A stretch of 5,591 bases of DNA, taken from NCBI GenBank assembly GCA_020720705.1, contig DYOJ01000177.1, forward strand, positions 1 through 5,591, read 5' to 3'. Positions within the stretch are counted from its first letter, which is position 1. Every line of letters starts with the position of its first letter. A program made the translations under genes and the position numbers. This document shows, piece after piece, positions 5,564 through 5,591 of the stretch. The notes below the pieces were generated by a model. It saw only the letters and a list, made by a program, of their open reading frames with translations. It did no database searches and was not told the origin of the DNA. The DNA is from Acetofilamentum sp. (GTDB lineage: Bacteria > Bacteroidota > Bacteroidia > Bacteroidales > JAADGE01).

Positions 5564-5591
5564 AATACTTCATTAGACATTAGACATTAGA
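5564..5591 (+). repeat. CATTAGA heptamer array with conserved leader, 3' of the pRiA4b-like gene
   Basis: The leader AATACTTCATTAGA begins 21 bases after the stop codon at 5542. The heptamer CATTAGA is then present in three perfect copies (5571-5591), the last ending exactly at the window edge, so the array may continue. The leader and heptamer match, in sense orientation and with one leader mismatch, the element that follows the barrel gene at 309-275. TAG falls in all three plus-strand frames and TAA in all three minus-strand frames. Confidence 0.75.

Noticed and set aside
5571..5591. CRISPR-like or telomere-like repeat array at the right edge
   Set aside because: The units are 7 bases long and directly adjacent with no spacers, so this is a short tandem repeat, not a CRISPR array.

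Overview
The window looks like chromosomal DNA of a Bacteroidota/FCB-group bacterium. The grounds are AT-rich genes with even more AT-rich spacers, start codons without a clear Shine-Dalgarno sequence, promoter-like TAnnTTTG boxes of the Bacteroidota type, and the protein families present. The genus cannot be read from the sequence, and there is no rRNA, tRNA, CRISPR array or transposase.

Layout. Bases 1-327 hold no convincing gene but are rich in short repeats: a duplicated ~36-39-base core, two sets of inverted repeats and a heptanucleotide array. Three genes then run on the minus strand, in transcription order: a secreted M1-family zinc aminopeptidase (4656-2683), a six-helix membrane protein with a ~200-residue polar acidic tail (2581-1085), and a TorF/Gcw_chp-type outer-membrane beta-barrel protein (1122-328). 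The membrane protein and barrel genes overlap by up to 38 bases. The gap between the first two genes is 101 bases with no obvious terminator or promoter, so a three-gene operon is plausible. A 304-base divergent promoter region (4657-4960) separates this unit from a plus-strand gene for a pRiA4b ORF-3-like protein (4961-5542). The window ends in another heptanucleotide array.

How the genes may work together. All three minus-strand products are predicted to act at the envelope: a peptidase exported across the inner membrane, an inner-membrane protein, and an outer-membrane barrel. Peptide processing and uptake is one possible theme, but this rests on gene order only. The pRiA4b-like protein is predicted cytoplasmic, has its own promoter candidate, and belongs to a family with no established function.

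The most unusual signal is in the spacers. Both outward-facing gene ends are followed, about 20 bases after the stop codon and in the sense orientation, by the same element: AATACTTC(G/A)TTAGA leading into a run of CATTAGA/ATTTAGA heptamers. With a 7-base period, TAG falls in all three frames on one strand and TAA in all three on the other. A different heptad pair (CCCAAGC alternating with TGTAAAC/TACAAAG) lies just before the membrane-protein gene. This suggests a dispersed family of 7-base-periodic repeats at gene boundaries. No convincing new defence or mobile system was found.
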